From Bugulina stolonifera (Eukaryota > Bryozoa > Gymnolaemata > Cheilostomatida > Bugulidae), in assembly GCA_935421135.1 (NCBI GenBank), contig OW285191.1, positions 19,608,700-19,672,699 of the forward strand: DNA of 64,000 nucleotides, written 5' to 3'. How positions within the stretch are numbered: the first letter of the stretch is position 1; each line of letters begins with the position of its first letter. The position numbers were made by a program, and so were the translations under genes. A model generated the notes under the pieces. That model was not told the origin of the DNA. It saw only the letters and a program-made list of their open reading frames with translations, and made no database searches. This document shows positions 47,087 through 58,447 of the stretch, one piece after another.

Positions 47087-48840
47087 ATGGCAGAGAATAC
47101 AACTCCTAGTAAGTAGACAGACTCCAAGTGGTCCACCATTATTACTAATATTTGAAGGCCGCTCATGATGCTAAAGTGTCTACTGTCTCCTTATCACAAG
47201 TAACTTTCTCTGATTGTAGTTGGGACGAGTTTTATCAGACTGAGCTCCACAACTACCGAGACCATGAGGAGGAAGGGGAGGTCTGGTAAGTTTGGAACTT
47301 AGTCTTATTTATGAGAATCAACAAATTATGATTTGTAGTTGTTACACTGTTGCAGTAGTTTATATGGGTACCTAAATCAGCGCAGTTATTTCAACTTTGG
47401 TTGGTATGTGTGTACTAAGGTATCAGGTGTATGGATGCATTACGTTGTGTGTACTAAGGCATCAGGTGTATGGATACATTACGTTGTGTGTACTAAGGTA
47501 TCAGGTGTATGGATACATTACGTTGCGTACACTTGCATGTAGGTTCGGTATGGAAAGTGTAAAGAGGATTGTCAACTGGGTGGTCAGAGAGATAGCTGAT
47601 AAGTCAACGTCTGTATTAGATCTTGGATGTGGAAATGGAATGGTGCTACTCAAACTGGTTAGTGACAGCATAGAGTGGATAACTCTAATCATAAAAGCCA
47701 TACTGTTTTAGTAACATAGAGCAGACAATTCCCATTTTGCAGTTGTTGCTAGTAATAATTGTTTTACCATCTATATTTAGCTTGAAGAGGGATACAACAA
47801 CCTTACAGGTGTAGACTACTCCCAGCCTGCCATTGACTTAGCAATCTCGCTAGCTGAGGATAAGCCAATCAGATACAAGGTATGGCGTATGTTATGATAT
47901 TTTGGTGGTGTCTATCTATTGTCGAATCCACCTGAATATTGTAGACCAAGTGGGGGGAGTTTAGAGAATAAAACCTTGGCTACACAAGAGGCCGATTGCT
48001 CATTCTTGGCCGATAGAGCCTCATTCTAGAAAAAATCGGCCAGCCGTTTGTTCTGTAATTCAAAGACCAACACATGGGCATTTTCAATCATGAACTGCTG
48101 TTGTGATCGGTCAATAGCAGATAAAACGATTCCAATTGACAATTATATAATTTTTCAAAAATGGGCTTTCATTATTGGCTGCATGTTAATCGAAGGCCAA
48201 TGGTCGACTGGTGCCATGCCTTGCCTATAGAGCCACACCAACGAACAATGGAGTCATTCCGTAGAAGCTCATGGCCTCTTGTGGAATCCAGCCTTTCTAA
48301 ACCATATTATGCTCTGCACAGTATCTTTTGTATATATATATTATAAGTATATTATATGCATGTCACTTATAAACTTAGAGACTAGTCCCTTGGCACACAC
48401 ATAACATAGTGGGCCTACTATACTGTGAAGTTGTCTGCACCTGCAGTATTATCTGGTGAGAGTTGACAACTCCATAGCACACTGTGTAGTATCATTATAA
48501 TGTTGTTTGGTAGACTGGGGACCTGCTGGACCTGTCTTCCTCTGACATACTTAGCTGTGAGTACTCGCTCATACTAGACAAAGGTACGTATGATGCAGTT
48601 AGTCTCTCACCAGAGGGAGCTAGACAAAAGAGGCTCATCTATATAGACAATGTCCGTAAGTTACTTCCTGTCGGGGGGCACTTTTGGATGACTTCCTGTA
48701 ACTGGACAAGTTCCGAACTTATCTTACATTTCACGGAAGACGGTAAATTCAGTTTAAAAGAAGAAATTCCTGTGAAACAATTCAAGTTTGGGGGCCAGGT
48801 CGGGCAGACTGTTTGTTGTCTAGTTTTTAAGGCTATATGA
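47087..48840 (+). CDS. EEF1AKMT2: EEF1A lysine methyltransferase 2 (METTL10/EFM4 type), complete, 210 aa
   Basis: Five exons: 47087-47112, 47220-47285, 47543-47657, 47781-47879, 48514-48840; phases agree and total 633 nt. The family transfers methyl from S-adenosylmethionine to a lysine of elongation factor 1A in the cytosol. Seen: WDEFYQTEL and EGEVWFG near the N terminus, SAM-binding motif LDLGCGNG (residues 56-63), GVDYSQPAI, acidic DLLDL, LILDKGTYDAVSL, and MTSCNWTSSEL with FKFGGQVGQTVCCLVF at the end, all hallmarks of this family. Exon 1 codes for only eight residues; its donor (AGTAA/GTAGAC) was chosen because it alone gives the phase for exon 2, and GTAAGT three bases earlier would not. 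The short N terminus lacks the usual LGT-type lead-in, so an upstream alternative exon is possible. Confidence 0.93.
47400..47530. repeat. 39-bp repeat, three units, before the EEF1AKMT2 exon 3 acceptor
   Basis: TGTGTACTAAGGTATCAGGT plus GTATGGATACATTACGT. It stops about 20 bp before the acceptor at 47542. TACTAAG in each unit resembles a branch point. Confidence 0.9.
47880..48513 (+). other. EEF1AKMT2 intron 4
   Basis: Segments near 47985 and 48297 share ACAAGAGGCC in inverted orientation, a hint of a decayed element, but no target duplication was seen. Short frames at 48048-48346 have no recognisable product. Confidence 0.4.
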
Positions 48841-48876
48841 TATGTTATAGTAATAAGAGAGTGCAGGACTACATGT

Positions 48877-48882
48877 AATAAA
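48877..48882 (+). terminator. Polyadenylation signal of EEF1AKMT2
   Basis: AATAAA 37 bp after the stop codon. Confidence 0.7.
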
Positions 48883-49159
48883 GTAAAATGGAGTATGACT
48901 CTAGCTCATTGTGCCTATTATACATCGACCTATTTAGTAAATGTTGTGTGTAGTATAGTGTAATCATACAGTGTGAGCATGGTGCCCCCATGGTGACATG
49001 TGCTATTGCTGTGTACTGGCCATCTGTTACATACTATTATGCACCTATTTATACACTATACTGTATGTTACCATGGAAACAGGATATAGCCTGCCAACCT
49101 TGCTGACACTTGGCAGGATCCGTCTGTATTTCAAATTTTGTTTTGAAACACAAAGTTAC

Positions 49160-49432
49160 TGTGGATATTAGTGTGAACATAACTTTACTATAGTAGATAT
49201 AAGTGTGAACATAACTTTACTATAGTAGATATAAGTGTGAACATAACTTTACTGTAGTAGACATAAGTGTGAACATAACTTTACTATAGTAGATATAAGT
49301 GTGAACATAACTTTACTGTAGTAGACATAAGTGTGAACATAACTTTACTGTAGTAGACATAAGTGTGAACATAACTTTACTGTAGTAGACATAAGTGTGA
49401 ACATAACTTTACTATAGTAGACATAAGTGTGG
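49160..49432. repeat. 32-bp minisatellite, about 8 units
   Basis: Units of GTAGATATAAGTGTGAACAT plus AACTTTACTATA, with GTAGACATAAG variants. Confidence 0.94.
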
Positions 49433-49577
49433 GGTCCAACGAGTACCTCAGCCTTGCATGGTGACTCTGGTCTCTCATAGACATTCAGCATCATGTTTAT
49501 CTTATACCAAACAAATGAAAGTTGTCTCATTGTAACACAGTGCATCACCAGCACCACTTTCGTTGTAAAAACTTAAG

Positions 49578-49695
49578 TAGCCTATACGTAGCCTTAGACT
49601 CTAACCTATACATAGCCTTAGACCCTAACCTATGTGTAGCCTTAGACTCGAACCTGTACGTAGCTTTAGACTCTAACCTATATGTAGCCTTATCC
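49578..49695. repeat. 24-bp minisatellite, about 5 units
   Basis: Units of ACCTATACGTAGCCTTAGACT plus CTA, degenerate. Confidence 0.88.
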
Positions 49696-49796
49696 TCTGT
49701 AACCTGTACATACAATGTAGGTATGTTGTTATTTTGCTTCCCCTGTTGCCAAACCAGAAAGTCATCAAAGTTAGCACTTGGTGACCTGTGCTTTCT

Positions 49797-49960
49797 AGAG
49801 CCTCAGTACCCTGTGTTGTCAGGTAGGGGAGTACTTTGTAGCCTCAGTACTCTGTGTTGTCAGGTAGGGGAGTATTTTGTAGCCTCAGTACCCTGTGTTG
49901 TCAGGTAGGGGAGTACTTTGTAGCCTCAGTACTCTGTGTTGTCAGGTAGGGGAGTACTTT
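49797..49960. repeat. 41-bp minisatellite, 4 units
   Basis: Units start AGCCTCAGTACCCTGTGTTG and continue CAGGTAGGGGAGTACTTTGT; alternate units have CTCTGTG for CCCTGTG. Confidence 0.93.
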
Positions 49961-51315
49961 ATTTTGAAAGCTGAATTTGATAGCGATGGAAACTATTAGC
50001 GAATTTGCCACTTGTGAATAAAGTTCAAGTTAAATTTGAGAAAGTTAAAACTCACAAACATTATCTGCTTTTATTTAGAGTATGCAGTGTAGCTTATTTG
50101 TAATATTATACAGATGTACATGTATATACATGTATTATACAGATGTAATGTACATGTATATACTACATGTACATTGTATATATTGTTGTGTAACATACAA
50201 ATGTAAATATACTAGTTAGTATAACTGATAGTGTATGTATCGTAGGGCATTCACTATAATAGTTTATATAACATATGAGCTAGTGTAGACTAGATTACTG
50301 TGTAATGGTGTACCAGTATGATAAATAGAGATTACCTTTAGCCATGTACAGTATATTGCAGAGCTGCATGGTGTTTGGTATATTTCAGTTTTCAGTTCTT
50401 ATTTTATCTTCGTTCCAAAACCGCGATGTTTCCAAATGGAAACAGAATGCTGCGATTCTATTCTATCCCTTCCATCCCTTTAGCGTGCCCATTTCCTGCA
50501 ATGTCTGGTGTTGCTCCTGGGTACCTCTTTCAATTGTTATAATTCACTGACATCCTTACCATTCATACTGCAACCATCGTTGTCACCCAATAATGAGTTG
50601 TTGTAGTTTTACTCAGTTTTTCGTACTATTAGTATTAGTATTACATAGTTACAATTTATTAAACAAAATAAAAATGGCCGTCATTATAGTTAAAAGCAGA
50701 GTGTGACAACTCCCAAGACTGAGAACGATATTAGCGATTCGATTCGGTTTTTTCCAAAGTTGGGACAAACCGAGAAGTAGCAGACAACTTCGGTATTATT
50801 CAGATTTTTGAAAATGCAGGAAAAAACCGAATTCCAGTAAGAATAGCTCTAATAAATTCTTTCTGGCACAGTTTAAGCCCTGATACAGCATGTAGCATAA
50901 ATATATCGTCTAGCATGAGAATGTGTATATATATATATAGTCAATAATCCCTTGTATGCTGGGTACTTATTATACATGTACATATTATATAACACTACAG
51001 TACATTCCACTGTGTATATTAACTATACACTACACTACTTATTACATGTATGTACATCATCTATTTACTTTATATAAGTACCCTCTTATCCTGCCCTTTC
51101 TATATGATACTATACCAACACTGGTAACACTATGGTGGTAGTACAAGCACACACCAGTTCCTACTCCATTCATATTCTCTTATGTTACAGTTTTTCTAGA
51201 GAATTAAGTGAAATCATTGCCGTGACGTGATGTAATATTATAGTTTTTATGACAATGCTGCTCAATGGACGGCTTATGCTACTGGTTGAAGCCATCTATG
51301 GTATCCGTAACGTAT
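49961..51315. other. Intergenic, no gene supported
   Basis: AT-rich with TACATGTA-rich patches (50110-50180). I see no conserved frame, RNA gene or transposon ends. Confidence 0.5.
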
Positions 51316-51330
51316 GGGGGGGGGGGGGGG
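51316..51330. repeat. G homopolymer, 15 bases
   Basis: An uninterrupted G run in otherwise AT-rich DNA; the length may be unreliable in assembly. Confidence 0.9.
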
Positions 51331-51415
51331 AGGCCCTTATTCCAAGTTCCACTTGATGTTGTATGAACACACTCTAGACTATATATCTAGTTTAGCTCTG
51401 GTAGTTCCTATGAAT

Positions 51416-51582
51416 CTACATACTGTACATACTGTACATACTGTACATACTGTACATACTGTACATACTGTACATACTGTACATACTGTACATACTGTAC
51501 ATACTGTACATACTGTACATACTGTACATACTGTACATACTGTACATACAGTACATACTGTACATACTGTCACATACTGTCA
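51416..51582. repeat. 9-bp repeat (TACATACTG)n
   Basis: About 18 units, near perfect, with one ACATACAGT unit and CACATACTGT at the end. Frames through it read repeated HTV or CTV and are not genes. Confidence 0.95.
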
Positions 51583-52075
51583 CATGGTCTCTTGCTGACT
51601 AGTGGTATTAACATACAATACCCTCATTTTGTTGAACTTTAAATCCTGTGACATTCAACTAAACCATTGTCAGCGTTAGCTCTGTTTTATTGACAGGCTG
51701 TATAAAGTCTGTAACCCATGCAGTGCGCTGCTGCCGCTGCCCACTGGTGACATCTATGTTAGTATTAACATAGTCTGGCATGTTACTGAGGTCTAGTGAA
51801 CAGTGCGCACCTACACATAGTCGCGTACCGTACGTACCCTTGCGCAGTATCTCTTCAGTAGAGACTATTTACAATAACAACCTGTTCACTGAGGGTATGG
51901 AATTACATGCTTCAGTGCCTAGTCATTTGACTGATACGTGCAGCATTTAGCAAACGTGTTTGATAAGTGGGCCTTGCTATATGTCTTATTGTTCGCGATC
52001 TTCCTACCTCAAAATGAAGAACTTGTAGACAACCTGTACCATTTACAAAGAGACTGCTGAATACACGCTGCCGAT
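51583..52075 (+). other. 5' flank of the 337-aa protein gene
   Basis: Includes a locally GC/CpG-richer stretch (about 51715-51860, with CGCGTACCGTACG and GCTGCTGCCGCTGCC), the likeliest promoter region. No TATA box was identified. Confidence 0.35.
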
Positions 52076-55000
52076 ATGTCTGTGGTGAGGAGAATGTTTT
52101 GCTGCTGTAAGTACACCCCCCTATTATATCTACATGTAGGCATGACTTGGGTGTATATCGGTTATTGTAACAGTTTGTAAGATTAAGGTATTATAGCAGA
52201 TATTTGGCTGTAGAATCCCCCTAAATCAGGCATACGGGCATAATACGAGTACTTTAAGAGTTTGAAAACCCTAACAGTTTATTTTACTGAATATCATATA
52301 CTTTACTTAGTTTGTATGCAGCCATGGACTATCTAGATTTACTACACACTATTACTTACATGTAGAGTATTTGTATTATGTTCATAGAATCTTAAACATT
52401 ATGTATGAGTTACTAGCTCCCTGCTACATGTGCATACAGGCCTCGGCGGTGGGAATCTAGCTGATCTAAAGAGAGTCAGACCTCCTAAAGTCTCAAAGAA
52501 ATCGGGGAAACAACCAGAATTTGTTAAAGGAGAATGGAAGGACAATCAACAGAATGGTAACGGTGAGCTAAAGGCTGATGTGGACTTGGATGTTGAACCA
52601 GATGTTGTAACTTCACACAAAGGGGAGGAGCACCCTAGTCAAGAGGAAGATACCTCCTACAAGAATACAGTGGAAATCACAGTTAACAATGAAACACCGA
52701 CTATAACTGTGGAGGAAGTGGATGATGTGCAGACTACACCGGATGCAGACGAATGTCATTCCCTTCCGGAGGTTGAAGTAGATGTATGTGACTTTGATAC
52801 GAGTGTTGTGCCCGTGGAGGAAGAAATGGTAGAAACAAGAGTAGTTAAGGATGTGGAGATGAGCCCTGACTTGAACCGGGATAGTGTTCATGATTCTACC
52901 AGCTTGAAATCAAGTGAAAGCAGCATTGTGACGGCTGACAGTTCTGAGACATCTTCCCGAGTTGTTACTACAACCGGTCTGACGCTTTCCATAGACAGAA
53001 CTCCAGTGATTACGGATGAGGTTCCCAGCTCACCTACTAGCCAGGTACGGTGACCTCCTTTTGCAAGTTTGTGCAGAGCAGAGGCGTACAAGTGACGTCT
53101 CTGACACGTTCATGATTAATTTATCATTTTTAATTAGCCTACTAATGTACATTAATCATAAGGAATACATGGGTATGTATTGAATTAATCTCGCCTCCTG
53201 TCCATGGAGCAATGGTATGTTATATTCACCTTCATCCACTAGCTATTAAGTGTTCAATTGTTGGGTAGTAGAGTAACAATTCTACTAGCTGTAATTAAGA
53301 TGAAGTGGGTCAGTTCCGTAGACATATGACACATACATATATCATAAGGTATATACACCATGTATCTATCTTCTATATTCTTTTCCCACTTGAATGCTAT
53401 TGTGTATCATCAATTATGTAATTCAAGAATTTGCCTTCAATCAGCCATCAGTTGTGTTAATATTGATTGCTCTAGAGCTCTAGTCTGGATGGGTCAGTAT
53501 CGGCTGGTAAAAAGAAAAAAGGAAGTAGAAAACTCTTCCAGCTACGGCACAATTCCTCTTCAGATACAGCTACCTCTCCCTCTGCTGATAAGGTGCTGCT
53601 GGTTCGGTAAGTATAGCATCTAGACACTCCGCCCCATTCTAGCTGAGGGTAGGTACTTGTAATAGTAACCTATAGACGGTAATCACTCGCACTGTAACTG
53701 CTGGTACTAGTGCACCATGTGAGATTGTGGGTCAACTCTCTCTAAGAATGGGCGTTACACAAGATGGTACTCGCTCTAAAGTGCTTCTTGGACCATGTTA
53801 ATCATAACGTTATAGCTTAGCTCAATGGTGTAGGTTCTAGACACTTAATCCTATTGAGTATTGAATGAATCACCTTTCTCTATGGTTGCCTGTGGCTGCA
53901 CTAACTAATATGAGTTGGCCAATGCTGGTGTCGGTACTGAACCATGAGTTGGCCAATGCTGGTGTCAGTACTGAACCATGAATGGGGAAATGGTGGTGGA
54001 TGGTTATTAATAGTTCTCACTGGTTCCAAGTCATTATTGAGCGAGTCTAGCTTAGAGAGTGAAAGTGTGACAGTGGAGAGTAATAGTATACATTATGCAG
54101 GGGGAGATAATTCCTGTATTCTTTGTAAAATGGGGAAATAAGTTAGCTCTATATAAACACAGCACATTTAACATCTATGCTTCTAATCTACATTACTGCT
54201 CCCTAACCTAACAACAGTATTACACATTAGGTCTACACTAGTTAGTAAACTGGGAGATTATCTAGTTTAATGACATCACTAGACCCTATCTGTCTTTCTT
54301 CTATTCACGCCTTCACACCCGTCTTCTTCTGCCACCATGTTAGCTACTGATATTATTACCACCACAGCAATAACATAATATTCCGCATTTACAAAACAAC
54401 AGTTTCAAATGTCAGATGATACAATAGTTAATACAAGCGGCCAGCAACAGGAATAAAGTATTATAACATGAAACACTGCAATATTATGGTGGAAATACCT
54501 AGATAAATTAATACAGAGAAATCAGTTGATGAACATACACTGCTCTGTCTGTTTCATATATAAAAATAAATAATAAATAACAACATAGTCCTTCATGTAT
54601 CTCATACCAGATGAAATCTTGAAATATGTAATATTAACTTGCTAACTTAATACTTCTGTCATCATGTGTATCTGGCAAGTTTTGTCAACATGTGTGCAAG
54701 CGTGTCAAGGTACATGTACTACTAGCCCTTCATCTGCAGAGGACAGTAATACACATAAGTATAAGATTCTGTTGTGAGATGTTTATGATAATCAGATTGA
54801 CTGTTTAAGAGGGAGACCTCTGTAGAATTGTGCAGTGTTTATGGTGACCTTCGGCAGAAAATGGGTGATCTCCACCAAGGGACTCCACAGCATCAGATTC
54901 GCCGACTATCAGGGATCAGATCACACTGGATGCTCATGGATGCTCAGACAAGCAGATGCCTCCATTTATAATGGGCATTCAACTGTTACAGTGGTACCTG

Positions 55001-56142
55001 GAGACCCTATACCCCGTGATATCCAGTTTACTACCTGTATACCTTTTCCTTTAGCTATTTCCTTTTGTGTTAAGTGAATGTGTGAACGCTAGCTAGTGAT
55101 GCTCTTGTAGGCTATTTCACAGACTATCACCTCTCAACCATACCTTTACCTACAGTCTAATAACATGTGAATAACCGACTCTAATATAGCTTTATCTTCC
55201 CTTCTACTATTTCTGTACTAGCTTAACTTCTATGTGTACCGTTTTTATAGTGTATTGATCACGTCTGCTGAACCAGAGTAAATAATATATTGTATTTCTC
55301 TGTTTCTCATTTCAACATTTCCGAGCTATTTTTGTATACGTAATACTCAGAAGCAACTGTGAAAGTACTTGATTTTACAGCCGCCACCAGGACAAAAAAG
55401 ATAAAGCGAAGAAAAAAGCAGAAGAAAAAGCATCAACTCCGGCGTTAACCTTCAAGAAGAAAGTCGGTTCTGGTCCAAATCAAGTTTACCGAAATGCAAA
55501 AGCCCGAAGTCAAACTACCAATCAACGTACTAAGCACACATGCACACATTTATACTTGATCACATGCTCTCATAAATATACAGTTTGCTAACATATGTAG
55601 CAAGATAGGACAACTAACACAGACTTGTGTCTGTTACCTTATGAACAGACACATATTTTTGTTCATTGCATAATCCACAGTCACCTTAATTCGTATATTA
55701 GTTTGTATCATGTAATAGTTTCCTATTTCTGCCTCTCATTGTCTTCTACTGCGAAACCCCTTGATATATTTTACCTATCAAGCTAGCTTGCATGACTTGG
55801 TGAAAGTAATCCTTCTTATTGCGGTGTACTTACATAATCCATCCATTCTTCCCCAATCAACACAAGTAATTAATCATTGTGTATTCTGGTGTTGGCTTAG
55901 AAATATGAGAGTGTAGTTCACAGAGCTGTTAGTTGTTACATTGATTGAATAACCTATGACCGTGGATTTTAACTGCTGGTTTAATTATTTTCTATGTAAC
56001 ACACAGTTGGTTGTATGTATTATCCCAATCTTGTTTTTTAGATCTGAGACTGTGGACGGACCAGAACCCCCAACCTCCATCCCCGAGTCTGGGCAAGAAA
56101 CTGAGAAATAGTTTTCGGAAAAAATCTTCACCATCAAAATGA
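52076..56142 (+). CDS. Unrecognised 337-aa protein: Cys-rich N terminus, acidic centre, basic C terminus
   Basis: Five exons: 52076-52106, 52440-53044, 53476-53606, 55381-55526, 56042-56142; phases agree and total 1,014 nt. I do not recognise the family. The N terminus is MSVVRRMFCCCLGGG: basic residues then three cysteines, a plausible palmitoylated membrane-attachment site. Residues 15-50 are basic. About 50-200 are very acidic and Val/Ser/Thr-rich, probably disordered. Exons 3-5 are Lys/Arg/Ser-rich (SVSAGKKKKGSRKLF, DKKDKAKKKAEEKA, KKLRNSFRKKSSPSK), with a short helical charged stretch. No folded domain, zinc site or transmembrane helix was seen. It may be a membrane-associated scaffold or cytoskeletal regulator, but this is a guess from composition. 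Further small exons between 53606 and 55381 cannot be excluded. Confidence 0.78.
54781..55080 (+). other. Possible extra exon or fragment in intron 3 of the 337-aa protein gene
   Basis: An 80-codon plus frame (54835-55077) lies in sequence less AT-rich than its flanks, but joining it in phase with the neighbouring exons hits stops. Treat as unassigned. Confidence 0.2.
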
Positions 56143-56447
56143 ATTGTATGACAAATACCAAGTGATTGCCAGTTATTCAATGGATCCACGGAAATCTGAG
56201 CGGCCAATCATATGGCTAGTAGAGTGCTTCTGTCACCAAACCGTCTGCCCCTCCCTTGCAGTATATTGAGTGACTCACAACCCTTTAACCATATCCAAAT
56301 GTTATACACAGCTCTCGTGACCCTAGCAATGCGCACCTTATATAATAAAACCACTATTGCATCTGATATATTTTTATATAATATTTTATAAGACATGTTA
56401 ACCTGATAAATGATACACATTTAACATTCCTTATGTTTATCTTATTG

Positions 56448-56453
56448 AATAAA
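56448..56453 (+). terminator. Polyadenylation signal of the 337-aa protein gene
   Basis: AATAAA 306 bp after the stop codon, first canonical signal in the 3' flank. Confidence 0.5.
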
Positions 56454-58205
56454 ATATATCGTTAAGAAGATGAACTCAATTCAACGTTCCATGAAATTTA
56501 TATTGTGTTCAGTGTAACTCAATCTATCTAGGCTAATGAATGTTATCACAGACTATTTATTACCATCTGAATAAGAATAGAAGCTGTATGAATCCATTGA
56601 GCCTGTGACCAAGTATCATATACTTATGATATTCACAAAACAAGAATTTGGGTACATATAAATGTTTTGTTGTTAAGATAATTTACTTTCGGACTTATTT
56701 GCATTCTTTTTGTGATCAAAATAGCGTGAAGGGTAGCATCACTATCTCAGGGCTTAATAACTTTATGGTGGCTTTAATTTGTCTATGTGTGGATGATCAC
56801 AGAGAAACATCAGATGGTATTCCAAGATTGAACTAACTTTCACTAACATTTACAGAATGGATGGTTAAAACCCTGTTCCAACTCGTTAGCAATCAGACAT
56901 AACTTATACATGGATCTTCAGTTTACAAGGTGATAAGGAAACTCTAATCTGGTACAGGACAACAGTCACATTACTGCAGTACTGGTGTCCGCATGACACT
57001 CGCACTACTGTTAGTGTCCACATAACCATTCAATGGACAAAAGTCCCCTGGACTTATTCTTCGCCAGAATAAAAATGAAAAATATATATAGCAGCTTTAG
57101 TGCTCTAATATTATAGTGTACAGGGGTCCCCTAATGGAGGCCACCGAGCCTGATGCGGCTCCTTAGCTGATACCAACAGGCCCTCCACTTCAAAGTGTAA
57201 AAATTCAAAGTTTCGTACAATTTCTGATACATTTGTTTGGCCAAGGGTGTGTAACTCCGTGGTTTGGCAATACTTTATTGTCTCATTATTAGTGGCCCAG
57301 TAGCTGGGAGGTATCAGTGTATATTGACACTGATACCTTCCGTTTGTACTACATCCACGTCACTTTACATTCCATGCATTTTTGCACATTGATGAACACA
57401 TCGATGTACATGTATAGACCTAGGTCTACCAGCTTGATGACCAGTTACCTGTTAGCCCCCCCCCCCCAAAAAAAAAAGAAAAAAGCAGCGGTACACTGAT
57501 TTCATTTAATAGCCATATTTAGTACGAATCTCAGCTTCAGATTTTAATGAGTTTTTCGAGATAAAAGTTTGGCCAATTGGAAAATTGCCCAAATGGTAAC
57601 AATATACTGAGTTAGTTGAGTGTAAGGCCAATATATGCCATTGATCTCACCTCTGGCTAAATGGGCTGATTGAATTGGCAAGAGATTAATCAACTGTGTG
57701 CCCCCAGATTCCTGGAGCCAGTGAAGATTTTAATGATATTTTATCAACATTTGATTCAATCCAGTTGATGGCGTGCGTACGAATTCTGTGTGTATCTGGT
57801 ATTATTAGCAAACTGTTTATTACCACACCTTATTCTCTAATGATGCGTGCATCCATTACCATCACACTTTACGGCTTATGCTCAGACCAAATGGTACGTG
57901 AAGCATTTTCTCAGACAATAGGTTCACCATTATTCATGGCCTAAACTCAAGCGAACAATACTTACTTTTCGCCCGATGGAGCTGTAACACTCATCGCCAT
58001 AGCAACTACTGCGCTGTTGGAATATAAGCGCTTGCCATGAACATGGAACCTTTATTATAGAGTTCGTCTCTGCCGATCAACTACGGGAATATATTCTGGT
58101 AAGCTTCCTTTCCCTTTCAAAATCAGAAATCTATTTATTTTCATCCTGGTGAACTATCTTGGGAAATGTTTTAAAGGCAAACTGTTTATTATTTTTATCG
58201 CAATT
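56454..58205. other. Intergenic sequence with homopolymers
   Basis: No gene supported. A C run followed by an A run lies near 57456-57480. An 82-codon frame at 57696-57944 has no recognisable content. CAGGGGTCCCC near 57119 resembles a hAT end, but no partner was found. Confidence 0.45.
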
Positions 58206-58214
58206 GCAACAGTA

Positions 58215-58447
58215 ATGATTAGCGCATTGTACATAATTATATGTATATGTTGTAGGTAGAGCTATGATTAGCAAGTTGAACATATATGTATATGTTGTAG
58301 GTAGAGCTATGATTAGCAAGTTGAACATATATGTATATGTTGTAGGTAGAGCTATGATTAGCAAGTTGAACATGCATGTATAAGTTGTAGGTAGAGCTAT
58401 GATTAGCACATTGCACACACATTCATGTATATGTTGTAGGTAGAGCT
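58215..58447. repeat. 45-bp minisatellite running into the start codon of the EGF-protein gene
   Basis: Five units of GTTGTAGGTAGAGCTATGAT plus TAGCAAGTTGAACATATATG and TATAT. The last unit ends GTAGAGCTATGAG, whose ATG (58448) is the start codon. Each earlier unit carries the same AGAGCTATG; two or three are in frame with each other, but TAA/TAG stops in the last units separate them from the real start. Confidence 0.9.

Noticed and set aside
47985..48297. Inverted ACAAGAGGCC segments as a transposon
   Set aside because: Inversion is short and imperfect, and no target duplication was found.
57119..57310. CAGGGGTCCCC as a hAT terminus
   Set aside because: No matching opposite end or 8-bp duplication was found within the window.
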